Below, in pieces: positions 45,250 through 56,601 of a DNA stretch of 60,000 nt. A program made the translations under genes and the position numbers. The number at the start of each line of letters is the position of its first letter. The stretch's first letter is position 1. The notes beneath the pieces were generated by a model, which made no database searches, was not told the DNA's origin, and worked only from the letters and a program-made list of their open reading frames with translations. Source of the DNA: Symsagittifera roscoffensis (Eukaryota > Xenacoelomorpha > Acoela > Convolutidae); NCBI RefSeq assembly GCF_963678635.1, contig NC_087066.1:4404485-4464484 (forward strand), written 5' to 3'.

Positions 45250-46768
45250 TCCAAAAAAAACATATTAACACTTCTATCATGATCCGGTAGTGTCCTCAGC
45301 CTTGTCTTGATTTTTCTTGCGCATGAGGGAGGACACAAAGTGGTTGAGTGTAATTTTGAGCATCCATTCTGATGTTTAAACTTAGAAAACGTCTGCTGCC
45401 ACTAGAAACGTTCCATCAAAATGGCAGATGTCAAATTGAGTGAGCAAATCGCGCGCTGGTAATGTCGCGAAGAATAAATTATCCCACACTCTAATCGCAA
45501 AATGAAACACCGTGTGAACTCTAGGCTTTTAGTAGTATTCTGTTGAGTTTAACCGCAGCTGTTTAAGATATACTATTGAAGCAACTTGAAACTAATTTTT
45601 ATTACCCGTAACAATAGCGAAAAACTTAAGCAAACAGCAAGCAAAAAGGCGACCGGAAATTTATAAAAAGTTCAATTTGATACGATAACAGTATTAGGTT
45701 AAACTGCTCTTTGATTACGTGCAGAATTTTTCAGTCCTCTTTTTGATACCTATCAGAACTTTCCCACTCACAATCTGCAGCTCTTCTATTTCGTTGTAAC
45801 TTTAAAAAAAGTCGATTTATTAAATCTCTCGATTTGAGCTCGGGTTACAAAAATAGTTACAAATTTTTTCATTTTTTTTGTTTTAATTCATAAGTGGATT
45901 TAGGGTCGCGGACACTGCCCTCCACCGCCGCAGGGTTCTGACCACCTGCCGCCCCAAAAAATTTTCCCCTTATTAAGTTCAGATATCCTTTTTCGGCTGT
46001 CTGATAAATTTCGCTGCGATTTCGCCGCGATTAAATACTAATTTTATAGTGAACCATCAATTTAGTCGGACAAAGTTTACGATTTTTTTTGAAATAACGC
46101 CCCTAAATGAAAGTCACAAATCCACCGCTGTCTTTATTACAATTACAATTGTATATAGATGTTTACACTTGCAGTGTTATTAATGCTTTTTCAAAAGGAC
46201 GAAACAGTTTCAAAAAAACGTTCACAATAATTGTTAGTTTCAATTCAAATTTTTCATTTTCAGCGATCAATCAAAGATTGTAGTGTCCTTGTGTGGCATT
46301 CTGTGTTATGATTTTCAGTACGATTGTTTAAAATGATGTATATCGACATTTTCCATACTAAATAAACTATTTCGTAGCTCTGTCATGAAGTTGTTCTTGA
46401 TATAAACGTTTCTAGAATTGGCGTCAAAAACTTGTCTGACAACAATTAAAGCATCCTTCAACGTTCAATGACACCTTGATAACCCCTCTTACGGTCCATA
46501 CGCTATTGTCTGTCAGCCGATAAAAGCAAGTGGTGACCATTAGAAATTATATATTTTTTATCATAATTTATGTAAATTCAAATTTATTCACGAATTCAAC
46601 CTCAATTGACCTTATATGACATAATAATTATAGAACTTCAGCTACGGTTCCTGCAGTTCAGCTAAGGTTCCTGCAGTTTCTGTTCCTATCTGTTTCTCCC
46701 CGACGTTGATTTTCTGCTGATATTCATTTGTCGTTCTCGATTTTTGGTAATTGTTTACTTGACGTGAG
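45250..46768. other. intergenic stretch downstream of the LDLa gene
   Basis: AT-rich and without supported genes. A diverged inverted pair (GTGGATTTAGGG near 45893 and CACAAATCCACC near 46112) brackets a C-rich patch and may be another small transposon. A two-copy 20-base repeat (TTCAGCTAAGGTTCCTGCAG) lies near 46634-46678. Confidence 0.45.
46583..46588 (-). other. candidate polyadenylation signal of the LDLa gene
   Basis: AATAAA on the minus strand, about 180 bases after the stop codon at 46769. Confidence 0.4.
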
Positions 46769-46904
46769 TCATCCTCCGATTCCGAATACAGCGTCACACC
46801 TGGCGTCTGTCTCGTCACTGTAGTCGCTGCATGGCTCCCTCACACAACAGTCTTTCCTCCGGTTGCACATGAGTGACTCATCGATGCAGTTTCCATCCTC
46901 ACAC
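46769..46904 (-). CDS. LDLa gene exon 16: last module and stop
   Basis: After [26 protein letters not shown], with extra cysteines, then [10 protein letters not shown] and a nine-residue tail (DAVFGIGG region) to TGA. Confidence 0.9.
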
Positions 46905-49900
46905 CTGAAATACACACACAAAAAAAAACATACAGTTGGAACATTAAATTTAAGTAGTTCTGTTTTGAACATCGACAGCCGCTGTTTAGAGAAGCTCACA
47001 AGCGACTTAAAGGTGAATAAAAGAACAATAATTGAAAAAAAAGTTCAGTCTTGGCAAAAGTGTTTCCGTATTTTTTTATTGCTCAAAGAGTGAAACTCTT
47101 TCAAAAATAACAATCGTGCATTTAAAAAATTTTCGCAACTTTTCATTACTCTATTTGGCAGCACGACGTACGTTAAGCTTGAAGATCTGCAAGAAATTCT
47201 GAATTGCAAAATGATCAAAATCATATTTTTTTCTGTAACCCTGGGCGTTCAAACGAAGAGTGACAGTGCCAATTTACCTATGCTGGCCCGACTGACAACT
47301 GGTGTACTGTGGATTGTGGTATGATTGGCAGTTCCTCTCGTCCTCCCCCTCCGCACACTCCCTCAGTCGGTTGCATCTGCTGCTCTTGGGCATGCACCTA
47401 CCGTCCCAGCAGCGGAAGTAGCAGGCGGTGGCCCCGTGGTCCGAGGGGGGATCAGGGATGGGGAACAGGGAGTCATCGTCACACTAGATAAAAGGACACG
47501 GAACCTTACAGAAGTTCGATACTTGCCCGCATTGGAGTTCCATGAATAAAAATCGATTATAACTGATTATGAAGTTTCCTTGTCAGTGTCCACAAAAGGA
47601 AAACAAATCGATTATAGTCAATTAAAATTTGAACTCGGTACACTCATTGTTCAACTTAAGAGGAACAAGAATAGGCTCATTTAATTTAAAGCGGAGCTGA
47701 ATTAGGGTTCATGAAAAACTTTTTTCATCGACTTGAAGAACGCGAGAAACTTGATGCTCTATAAAAAATGTTGGCACTGCATATTTATTTTTTAAGGAGG
47801 AACTAGTTATTCGAAAATTTTGAGGCTCGGTTGCTTTCATCGATTTCTGTGTAAAAAGTGGTGTGCATCAATTTTTCAAAAATCTGATATCGAAGACCAC
47901 ATTTAAAAGTGAAGCTTACTTAACAAATAACAAACAAAAACTATGAAGATCTCAGTTACAACATGCAGCTTCTAAAAATTCGAGGCAATATCGAGTATGA
48001 TTTCAAATTGACGCACATTTTGTTCATCTTCGCCGCCAGGACAGTCAGACCACCCATCACACTGGTAAGAGCTGGGCACACACTCCCTGTTTGAGGCCCC
48101 GCTGCTTGTCCCCATATTTCCCCACCCTCCCACAGTGGACGAGGGGGATGTGAGGTAGCAGTGGAACTGGTTGCGGGCACAGAGGTTGGCCGAGGAGCCA
48201 CAGTTGTGCTCGTCAGAGTGGTCGGCACAGTCAAAGAAGCCATTGCACTTCTGCACCACAAAAACGCGATGATTGATTTTTAAAAAACGATCTTGCGTCT
48301 CAAAAAAAACTTTACATTAGCACTTCTTAAGCGTATTACAATATTACATTCCAAAAAGTGCTTTTTCAAATCGAACAAAGTCAACATTTTTTAACAGATT
48401 TTAAAACAATTGATTTAACTAAAATCCATAATTTTTGTGAGGTTTTGTTTATAGCGTACATTTTTGGTTTTTACTCAGAACTTTTTTTGTATCAAAGAGA
48501 AGCAAAAATCTTCGATGTAAAAACCATTCAAAATTTCTTTTTTCAAAAAGACATCTTTACGTACCTTCCTTTCCGGGACACAGTTAGTGCTGCTGTCACA
48601 AGAGTGGTTGGGAGCATAGCACATCACCCCTCCTCCCCCTTGGTTGTTATTGTTGTTGGGGAAGCAGTTCTCCTCGTCTCTGCCATTCGAACAGTCTGCT
48701 ACTCCGTCACACTTCTTAGAATTGTACACACACTGCCACCTAAAGTTACAGAAAACTTGAACCCTCCATTTATAACTTTCGAAAGTTGTTTGTTGATGGA
48801 TTGAATTCAAAACTCGATAAATGAACAGATATATCGCATGGAGTTTGAGCTGCCAAGATTCTGCGCAGCATGCTAAGTTTCTGTGCAGCGTGCTAAGTTT
48901 GGGCTAATTATAAGTGGATTAATTTAAGAGATTCTATTCTGCTCTCGTCTGTTCTTGAAAATATCTCCATTAGTTCACTCGTAACTTGCCTGCTGCATCT
49001 GACTTCGTACTGGCTACACTGTCTGGTCTGGGCAAAGGGGGGCACTGCCAGATTTCCCACACACAGTCTAGAGCTCTCATCTTCGCCCAGAAGACAATCC
49101 TGTCATTGTGTTAAAATTAGAAAAACAAAATATAGGAAACAGTTGTTTTTCAGCTAGGAGTGTTTCAGGTTCTAAAATAGTGAAATGGGAAATAATTTAG
49201 AACTTTGATCTTTAAAATTTATTTAGAACTTTGATTCTTGATCGTGGTCCTTCCAAAGGTATATATATTTTAAGGATGTTCTTAGTGTTTTGATAGAGGC
49301 AAAACTACCGCAAATACGAAATTTTTTCGGTATATATGAGTTGTCGCATTAAATCGATATTCGTGACGAAACACTGCAAATGTTAAGTAACACGGAAAAG
49401 ATTTCATGAAACTTTTTGTCGCATGTTGCACGTATGAAATTGTATGATTAGAATTGTTTCGGTTATATTTTTTTATTCATGACACCGATTTTCATGCCGA
49501 AATAAGAAAAACGTTATTTGGAAATTCGATGACGCCATTTTAGCAAAATGTACGAAATTTGTATGACCAGCATTTTTTCATAGATTTATTTAATAGAATT
49601 GCATGATCAGCATTTTCGGTCTATAGAGGTTAACCCGGTCAATTTTACTGCAACCAGGAAACATAAGTCGGTCCGAAAAGAAAAAGAGGATCTACTTAAC
49701 AATTATCCCCCCCTTTTAAGAAAGGGGGTGTGCAATTGTTAAGTAGATTAATATAACGCATTTTTGACCAATCAGAATGCAGCAAAACTCTAATTCTCAA
49801 TAGAAAGCTCAGTGCTAATTGACAGCTTTTATTAATATGGGTGGCAATTCTTAAGTAGGTACCAAAGGGAGGGCAATTGTTAAGTAGATCCGAAAAAGAA

Positions 49901-52900
49901 AATGTTGACACGACCGAGGCTAATGAGGTCTTACGTCATATCCGTCGCATCGTCTGGACAGGGGAATGCACTTGAGTTCACTCTCACATCCAAACTCCAG
50001 CTGGGTGCACTTGTAGTTCACCACTCCCCCCGGATTCACCCCTCCACACCCAGCCTCATCCGACCCATCCAGACAGTCGCGACCTCCGTTGCACCTGGAC
50101 AACACAAAACCACCAACTGAAATTGTGTTAAAAATATTGTTAAAAATAACGACATTGTTTTGATGTCGTTTGGTAATTTTTCTGCCTGAAAACAAGTTAT
50201 TATTACACTAAAATTTCTGAACTTCTTCTTTGTGTAATATTATATTACTACATGTGCACTTCTGAGAAATTATGTGTACATCAATGCTTGAATGAAAATG
50301 ATTCAAACAACGCCACAAATTTAAATATGTGAAGGATGTGTGAACATGCCTCTGTGTAGACTGGATGCACTGTCTCCCATTCGAACACTGCCACTCCCAC
50401 GAGTAGCACGACCCACTAGCTCCCCCTCCCCCACCTCCTCCTGAATTGCCACAGCTGAACTCGTCAGATCCATCGGCACATTCTCGCGCACCATTACATC
50501 TGTGAATAGAAAGATGATAGAAATTCTAGGAGAACAATTAACTAATTGTGGTTTCTGCGATTTGCAGAGGATCTATGAAAAGCTATTCAGCCTGTCTTAA
50601 AAGTATGTTTCTCTTATTTCTGGATTAAAGAACTTCTAGCATCCAGAAACGTCGTACATATTTTCACCTGGATATCCTCGTTGCTGCTTCTGTTGTGATA
50701 TGCTTGATATTTTTCCTCAATTTGACTGAATTATACTCAAAAGTTAGCATGGCTAGCCAGGAATTTTCCAGGAATGAGTTATCCCTAAATCGTAGGTTTT
50801 CAGAGTTATTGCAGTGAAAATCCATCCCTGATTCACGGATGACTTATGTCTGAATCAGACCTAAAAATTAAGCGCTAATTCTGCGATGATTTAACCCTGA
50901 TCATGAATAAAGTGACCCTGATCATAGACTGAACCAAAGATGGTAACCGCTGCCATCTCTGAATTAGCGATAATTTTTTCTCAACTCAACCCGGGACACA
51001 TTCAAGACTGAGTTATCTTGGGGAGCGATGCTCTTCTTATGCGACTCGAGGACGTTTTTTTGCGTCTAGAATTTTCACGTGGTACCACCGAAGTTGTGCA
51101 GTCTATGGTAGACCTGAAGCAAGAGGTTAAGTGAGAGCTGGTCCTCACACACTCTCATTGCCTTGGCAGGGAATCGATTACACGATCTGTAGGTCTCGAA
51201 GTGAACGTTTTACCTCGCTTTACCACTATGTTAAGTGCCTTTAATATGATAAGATAACTACTCTTGTTCTGTTGACTTTCCTTTTGGTGTTGAATTTCAT
51301 AAATCAATGGAGATGTGAAAATAGTGACTTTAGAATCAAAATAAAGACGAATGAACTCATGCGTTAAAGAAGCTGATCAACGGATAACACCGTTCAACAA
51401 GAAGCGTTTAATTGTTGTTAAATGACTTCCAAATTTTCACTCTTGGGTTTAAAGGCTCTTCATCAAGAACTAAATTGGACTTATAACCTAATAATAATAC
51501 ATGGCAAAAGATTTAACCAGGTAGGTGAAATGGACTTGTTATATCTCAATTACAATACCTGGCATAGTGTGGCGCACACTGCCCGTTGAGGCACTCGTAC
51601 TCGTGCACAGTACAGCCACAGATGGCCTCATCACTCCCGTCCCCACACTGACTCTTGCCATCACACAAGTCACCTAAGGTTTCACACACACACAGAGGGG
51701 AGGGATTAGGAAAAGTGTACGCTCCCCTCATGGGGTATTCGACCACCTCGCAATCCAAATGGTCCCTACTTGGGTACTAATTCACAATTTTTGACTGATT
51801 GAGCCCTTAGGTTTTTTAATGGCCACCTTAGGCGCTAAAACATTGTAATTTTGAGGTGAGGGCAGTTAGGCCTACTTTTATACGCATGGCGCAGAAAATT
51901 GATAGCAAATAAGGGGCTAATTTTTGGAAAATAACGGAAAATCGGTTTTTTGACCTATAAAGACCTGGAAGATTCAATACAATTCTATGACGACGTCTGC
52001 ATTCTAGCACAGTTTAATTAACTTCAAGTACAGTCTTCATCATCAGATATTATAGGAGCAAGAAGTACAGGTACACACCCAATGGGATACATCCTCCATT
52101 GTCACAAGTGAACTCCACCCCCGATTGGCAGCCACAGTTGGCCTCGTCCGAGGAGTCCCCACAGTCTGGGTAGTTGTTGCATGTCAAGTACTTCCCTTAA
52201 AGCAATCACACTCACGTCATACTTAAAGGAGGTATTTGTACTGTAGTATTTAAATCATGCAACCATGACTGTACGAATATGAACACAAAGACTTTACGTG
52301 GAGCTGAGTTAGATTTCATTACAACTTTTGAGTCACAAATAGATTTTGATATTTTCAATGAAACAAAAATTTCAACGCACCAAATATATCACTCCTTGTC
52401 TTAATTAAAAAAAAAACAGCACTCTAAGTTGTGAAACTGGTCTTTCAAGGGAGGGCGAGGGGTTGGGCGATCAAAAACTCAAAACGGTTGACTTTTCGCT
52501 TTTTTTAGATAACTGATCAAGTCGCGAGTGAGCATTTCTAGAGAATTGTCCGCTGACTCACCAATGCAATCCCCGTTGGTGCACTGGAACTGGTCTGCGT
52601 CACAGAAACACATGAGCTCGTCCGATCTGTCTCCGCAGTCATCGTACCCGTTGCACTGCTGTGACTCGGGGATGCAGAAGCCATTGGTGCAGGTGAATTT
52701 GTGGATCGAACACGAACAGCGGAATTCATCACTAATAAAAAACCATGCGTTGTTTTTTTTAATTATGAAGCAAAAAAAGTTCCAACTTTAATCTAATAAG
52801 ATTAGAATTGAATTTATCTTTTCCCTGTTTAATGAGTAGAGCCCGAGAACGTTCATGCCAAAATAAGTCGGTTTTCTTCGAGGCGCGATAGCAATTTTTA

Positions 52901-55900
52901 TTCTTTTATTTTGAAAAACAGCATACATTTTAATTCAAAAAACTTCGTTCGATTGATACCACCAATGCATATGTGCAGTTCAGTAATGGCCAAAATTTCT
53001 TCAAAAACTAAAAAAGGACGATGATTCTTTGGAGTGCTCCTCCTACCTGCCATCTGCGCAGTCTGGCTGTCCATCACATATTTTGGCATTGAGGACACAG
53101 CCACTCAAGTCCTCACACCTCCACTTGCCGAAGGAGCAGGAGCAGTCCACCTCGTCAGAGAAGTCCCCGCAGTCGTTCACCCGGTCACACCGGCTGCTCC
53201 AGTCCACACAGGCCCCGTTAGTGCACTGGAACTGAAACCACCAACACAAGTCACATATGGAAGACAACATATGAATAACTGAGTCCCGTCATTCATAATG
53301 TAGCTCATTAGTCAACTCAATAGTTATTGATTATATTTAAGTAGTATTGAGTAATAAAATAATAGTATTGAGTAATTGAGTAATAAAATATTTAAATCTA
53401 AATCCTTTCCAAGCTATTGATTTTAAAAAATGATATCTGATGTCATATTGCAAAACATGACATTCTGACCTATCCTACAATGACACGTTTCCACTTTAGG
53501 GTGCTACAATTAATCATTGGGATGGGTTGGAGGGATATATCAATTTGAAGCAGTTTCAGTCGTAATGCGATCGGCATTTAAAAAGTTCGATTTTCAGTGC
53601 ACCCTTACATAGGCAAATCAGTCTTCAAGCTTTAAAAATATATTTTATCAAAGAAAAATTAGTTTGTGGCGCTTTCTTGAGAATTTGAAAAAATTGAGAC
53701 TCAGTTTTGGTTGTTTTTGAAAGACAGCTACATTCATCAAAGCCAATGCGAATGAACTAAAAAATTGTTACCATCTTGTCACCACTGAGCGCAAAATAAA
53801 ACGGCGTAATATGAAATAAAAATATGATTTGTGCATAAGATGCAACCGTATAATCTTGTCATAATTTCTGCAATTCGACTCCAAGTAACACACTATCTGC
53901 AGTGCAACAACATACTTCACTGTCTTCGCAGAAGCATCGCATCTCGTCTGAGAAGTCGCCGCAGTCGTTTCTGCTGTTGCACTCCAGTGCCTTGGGGATG
54001 CATCTGCCATTGGTGCATGTGAAGTGGTGGGGGCCGCACCAGCAGAATGTCTCGTCGCTGTCGTCCCCACAGTGGTTGTCCCCGTCACACACCTGTACAC
54101 TGATGACGTTGCTTTTACTGACTTTGAGACGTTAATTTAAACAAAATACCTATTTAGACCACATCTACACAACAGAAAGAACTACGAACCACCAAAATCG
54201 AATCTAGCAAAAACTATACGAAACGAAGCCCATCTGATAAGACTTAGCAGCGGATAACAGCGTAGATGAATAAATTAATCGTTCGAATTTAAGGTATGAA
54301 CAGTTAAGAACTCTTTACAACTAGTGCTTCCGAAGCCCTTAGTAGGGTCTTCGTTGGTATTCCGAATTTTGAAATTAAAAAAGATTATGGGTGGTGTACA
54401 GTTGGATTAAGTTGCTTTGCTCTTAACTAACGGGTGCATTACCATCCGAAAAGAGTTTGTCTACAGAATTTTCGAACCCGTTCGAATCGGATGCAGTTCT
54501 CGTTGGCACATGCGAACTTCTCCCGGGCGCAGACACAGCCAGTCTCGTCGTTGAAGATGCCTCCCCCCTGACAGTCCACTTTGCCGTCACACAGCCATTC
54601 GGAGGGGATGCAGTTGTCTGTGACTGGACACTGGTACTGGTTGTACCCACACGCGTCACAGAACAGCTCGTCACTCCAGTCGTAACAGTCGTTGTTGTGG
54701 TCACACTTCTGTTTAACACAAAAAACTGTACTTTCAACGACGCGACACTTAATAGCTTCGTTATGTTCAGATCTCGGATTTAAACTCAACGGCTATTTTT
54801 ACTTGCGTCAATAGCAAAAAACTCTTGCGTCGTAACAGTTGATTTTCAAGTTGTTCACAAATTTTCTAGGTCCGCATCTGATAAATATTTAAGACGAGAA
54901 GGAATTTTGAGCTGTCTAACAATTGTTCTACAGACAATGGCTTTGCGAGTTTTGAACCCAAAAATTTTGATCAACCCGGGACTACTTTCAAAGCCTTTAA
55001 CTTCTTTATATTTACACTATTGATCTTTACTCACATGAGTCTCGTCTATACATCGTCCATTGCCACAGGTGTACTGTCCATTGGGACACTTGTAGCAGCT
55101 GATCTCATCCGACATGTCCCCACAGTCATTGGCATTGTCACACAGACTGATCGACAGGATACACTTCCCATTCGCACACTAAACACAACACATCCCACTG
55201 CACAGCTGAATTTAAGATAATCAGAACACATCTCTTCTGACAAATGATTCTGAAAGAGAAGGGGGTTCGGGTCGCTTTTACCACGGTTAAGGCTTCGGAC
55301 TTGCTAAAAATAACTCAAAAAAATGGAACAATTATGCTCTTCCAAAAATGCAAGCATTAGTAATAGCAAAGAAAAAAGTCATTTGCTTAAGATTTATGAT
55401 TAACTGCAGAAACCAGTCAAGTTTAGTAGATTTCGCTGCATTTGGCTGGAAAAAAACGTTTGCCGATGGAAACCAGAACAAACACGCCTGCTAATATGTC
55501 TCTAAAACCTGCATTGACCATTGAATCTACATTATTGCTTGCTTCCAAAATCCAAATTTAGCACTTTTTGATTTTTCGTGTTTTATCATCACATTTATGA
55601 TTTAGGCATACACGAAGTTTTCTGGAATTCTGCACAAATTTTACGGATTTCAGCGACAACTTTCATAGGCTCCATGTGCTTAAAATATCCCGATTCTCTA
55701 GAAGAAAGCACAGGCAGAAAAACCTTCCATAAAATCTATAAATTCCTAGGTTAATTTGTAAATTTAGGTTACTTTTATATATTAAATTTGACCTTGAACT
55801 CATCGATAGTGCAGTCGCAGTTGACCTCGTCTGAGCCATCTGGACACTGGGTGGAGAGGTCACACCTCCACTGCATGGGGATACAGTCCCCATTGGCACA

Positions 55901-56601
55901 GGGGAACTGGTTACTCCCACAATTGTGGCCACGCCCCCCGCCACCAGCACCCCACCCACCTGTGAACACAAATCACAAACCCAAGGTCATAACCAATATT
56001 ATCCAATGTAGTCAGTCTGTGTATGGATTTATTCATAAATTAATTGAAAAATTTAATGCTATTTTTCCTCAGGGGTTGATATCAAGTGGCCCTTCCCCCC
56101 TCAAAAGAGTTGAAATCCCTCCCCTCACCTATCCAAGAAGCCCCTACGTTCCCTAGAAACCAATTAGACTGAGTTCCATATTCAAACCGGCCTCCACCTC
56201 ACTGGAGATGATTATAATACCTGGAGTCAAACTTGAGGTGAACCAAGTTCAATTATCTTTCAAAAAATCTCTCCAGCTTTGCGGCAGGTGGTCACATCCA
56301 CACTCTGATTGAATAAAAAGGGAGAAGTACTCATACCATTTCGTTTGAGAGAAACGCGGTTGTTGTAGTTCTCATAATAGTGTAGTCTTTCCACTCCGTT
56401 CAAAGTAGAAACTTCTGTCGCTCCATTCGCATCTGATGGGACCACAAACTTCTTCCCCTTCACCCGCTGGGAAGCTCTCTCGTAGGCTAACTTGGTCGCT
56501 TTTTTCAGATGTTCGCGATGTCCTCCCGGTGACATTTCAGATGAAACTTCCGCGACGGTGAGCAGAAAAACCACGAAAAACTGCTGCAAATTGGTCAACA
56601 T
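46769..56601 (-). CDS. secreted multi-module LDLa-repeat protein, 16 exons
   Basis: The sixteen exons (each listed below) total 2742 bases, exactly 913 codons plus stop, and every one of the fifteen joins agrees in phase. A signal peptide ([14 protein letters not shown]) and a charged 70-residue lead precede about 19 LDL-receptor class A modules. Nearly all have six cysteines and the calcium-binding end D-x-S-D-E. No transmembrane segment, EGF or beta-propeller module is seen, so the product is probably an extracellular, calcium-dependent binding protein rather than a receptor. Introns cut through modules rather than between them, most often between cysteines 3 and 4. Introns 10 and 12 start with GC. 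Ligand unknown. Confidence 0.93.
47278..47483 (-). CDS. LDLa gene exon 15: module 18 and part of 19
   Basis: After ATCTAG. An acidic/Pro-rich spacer, module 18 ([14 protein letters not shown] ... GEDERNC), then CQSGQH. Donor TAG|GTAAAT, phase 2. Confidence 0.9.
48017..48250 (-). CDS. LDLa gene exon 14: modules 16 and 17 (parts)
   Basis: After [24 protein letters not shown], then module 17 with a Gly/Ser-rich insertion of about 20 residues between its second and third cysteines, ending GGEDEQN. Donor AAT|GTGCGT. Confidence 0.9.
48565..48739 (-). CDS. LDLa gene exon 13: modules 15 and 16 (parts)
   Basis: After [22 protein letters not shown] ... DEENC, an Asn/Gly-rich spacer, then [19 protein letters not shown]. 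Donor AAG|GTACGT. Confidence 0.9.
48990..49099 (-). CDS. LDLa gene exon 12: modules 14 and 15 (parts), GC donor
   Basis: After AATGACAG. The module 14 end is irregular ([11 protein letters not shown] in place of DGSDE), followed by a spacer and CSQYEVRCS. The donor CAG|GCAAGT is the textbook GC-donor consensus and is confirmed by phase 2. Confidence 0.88.
49690..49746. repeat. hairpin with a C/G stem
   Basis: TCTACTTAACAATT followed by a C-run is mirrored by a G-run and AATTGTTAAGTAGA. Two further copies of the end word (AATTCTTAAGTAGG at about 49847 and AATTGTTAAGTAGA at about 49875) suggest a small element spanning roughly 49690-49900 inside an LDLa intron. Confidence 0.75.
49935..50094 (-). 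CDS. LDLa gene exon 11: modules 13 and 14 (parts)
   Basis: After [22 protein letters not shown], a short Gly/Val spacer, then [18 protein letters not shown] to CDGYD. Donor GAC|GTAAGA, phase 0. Confidence 0.9.
50350..50499 (-). CDS. LDLa gene exon 10: modules 12 and 13 (parts), GC donor
   Basis: After [23 protein letters not shown], a Gly-rich spacer, then module 13 to CIQSTQ. The only join that keeps phase is GAG|GCATGT, a GC-AG intron. Confidence 0.88.
51065..51240 (-). repeat. tRNA-derived SINE-like sequence
   Basis: On the minus strand, TAACATAGTGGTAAAGCG resembles an RNA polymerase III A box and, about 45 bases later, TAATCGATTCCCTG resembles a B box. The arms do not fold into a good tRNA, so this would be a decayed SINE head inside LDLa intron 9. 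No second copy is seen in the window. Confidence 0.4.
51559..51673 (-). CDS. LDLa gene exon 9: modules 11 and 12 (parts)
   Basis: After [25 protein letters not shown], then [18 protein letters not shown]. Donor CAG|GTATTG, phase 2. Confidence 0.9.
52079..52195 (-). CDS. LDLa gene exon 8: modules 10 and 11 (parts)
   Basis: After [19 protein letters not shown] ... SSDEANC, then [17 protein letters not shown]. Donor TGG|GTGTGT, phase 1. Confidence 0.88.
52562..52731 (-). CDS. LDLa gene exon 7: modules 8 to 10 (parts)
   Basis: After TTATTAG. SDEFRC closes module 8, module 9 is complete ([13 protein letters not shown] ... DRSDELMC), and [14 protein letters not shown] opens module 10. Donor TTG|GTGAGT, phase 1. 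Confidence 0.92.
53047..53231 (-). CDS. LDLa gene exon 6: modules 7 and 8 (part)
   Basis: After [18 protein letters not shown] ... DFSDEVDC, then module 8 to CADGR. Donor CAG|GTAGGA splits the calcium-site loop, phase 2. Confidence 0.92.
53916..54092 (-). CDS. LDLa gene exon 5: modules 5 to 7 (parts)
   Basis: After [23 protein letters not shown] closes module 5, module 6 is complete, and CEDSE opens module 7. Donor GAA|GTATGT. Confidence 0.92.
54478..54708 (-). CDS. LDLa gene exon 4: modules 3 to 5 (parts)
   Basis: After TTAAACAG. Completes module 3 (DWSDELFC), holds all of module 4 (with the acidic loop [11 protein letters not shown]), and begins module 5 up to CIRFER. Donor CGG|GTTCGA is poor, so the exact 3' end is the least certain in the gene. 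Confidence 0.85.
55035..55178 (-). CDS. LDLa gene exon 3: modules 2 and 3 (parts)
   Basis: After GTTTAG. Reads CANGKCIL ... GDMSDEISC, then the first half of module 3 up to CIDETH. Donor CAT|GTGAGT, phase 0. Confidence 0.92.
55793..55959 (-). CDS. LDLa gene exon 2: module 1, start of module 2
   Basis: After TTCACAG. A Gly-rich entry ([12 protein letters not shown]), then a complete module ([13 protein letters not shown] ... DGSDEVNC), then CTIDEFK of the next. The donor AAG|GTCAAA is weak but its phase fits. Confidence 0.9.
56337..56601 (-). CDS. LDLa gene exon 1: signal peptide and charged lead
   Basis: ATG at 56601; residues 1-88. Hydrophobic core [10 protein letters not shown] with likely cleavage near VSS. 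The rest is basic ([18 protein letters not shown]) with no cysteine before the last exon bases. Donor AATG|GTATGA, phase 1. Confidence 0.88.

Larger units (their letters stand above)
39190..45250 (-). mobile_element. second degenerate Ty3/gypsy retrotransposon
   Basis: Minus-strand order: zinc knuckle (44.85), aspartic protease (44.5), reverse transcriptase (44.1-43.5), RNase H (43.25-42.95), a long charged linker (42.8-41.5), integrase (41.45-40.65) and a further charged frame (39.9-39.2). This is the Ty3/gypsy order, from a lineage clearly different from retroelement 1. No matching LTR pair could be seen at the ends. Frameshifts and stops break every domain. Confidence 0.85.

Noticed and set aside
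47309-47549. Plus-strand frames over LDLa exon 15
   Set aside because: Shadows of the GC-rich minus-strand exon, as with similar plus-strand frames over other LDLa exons.
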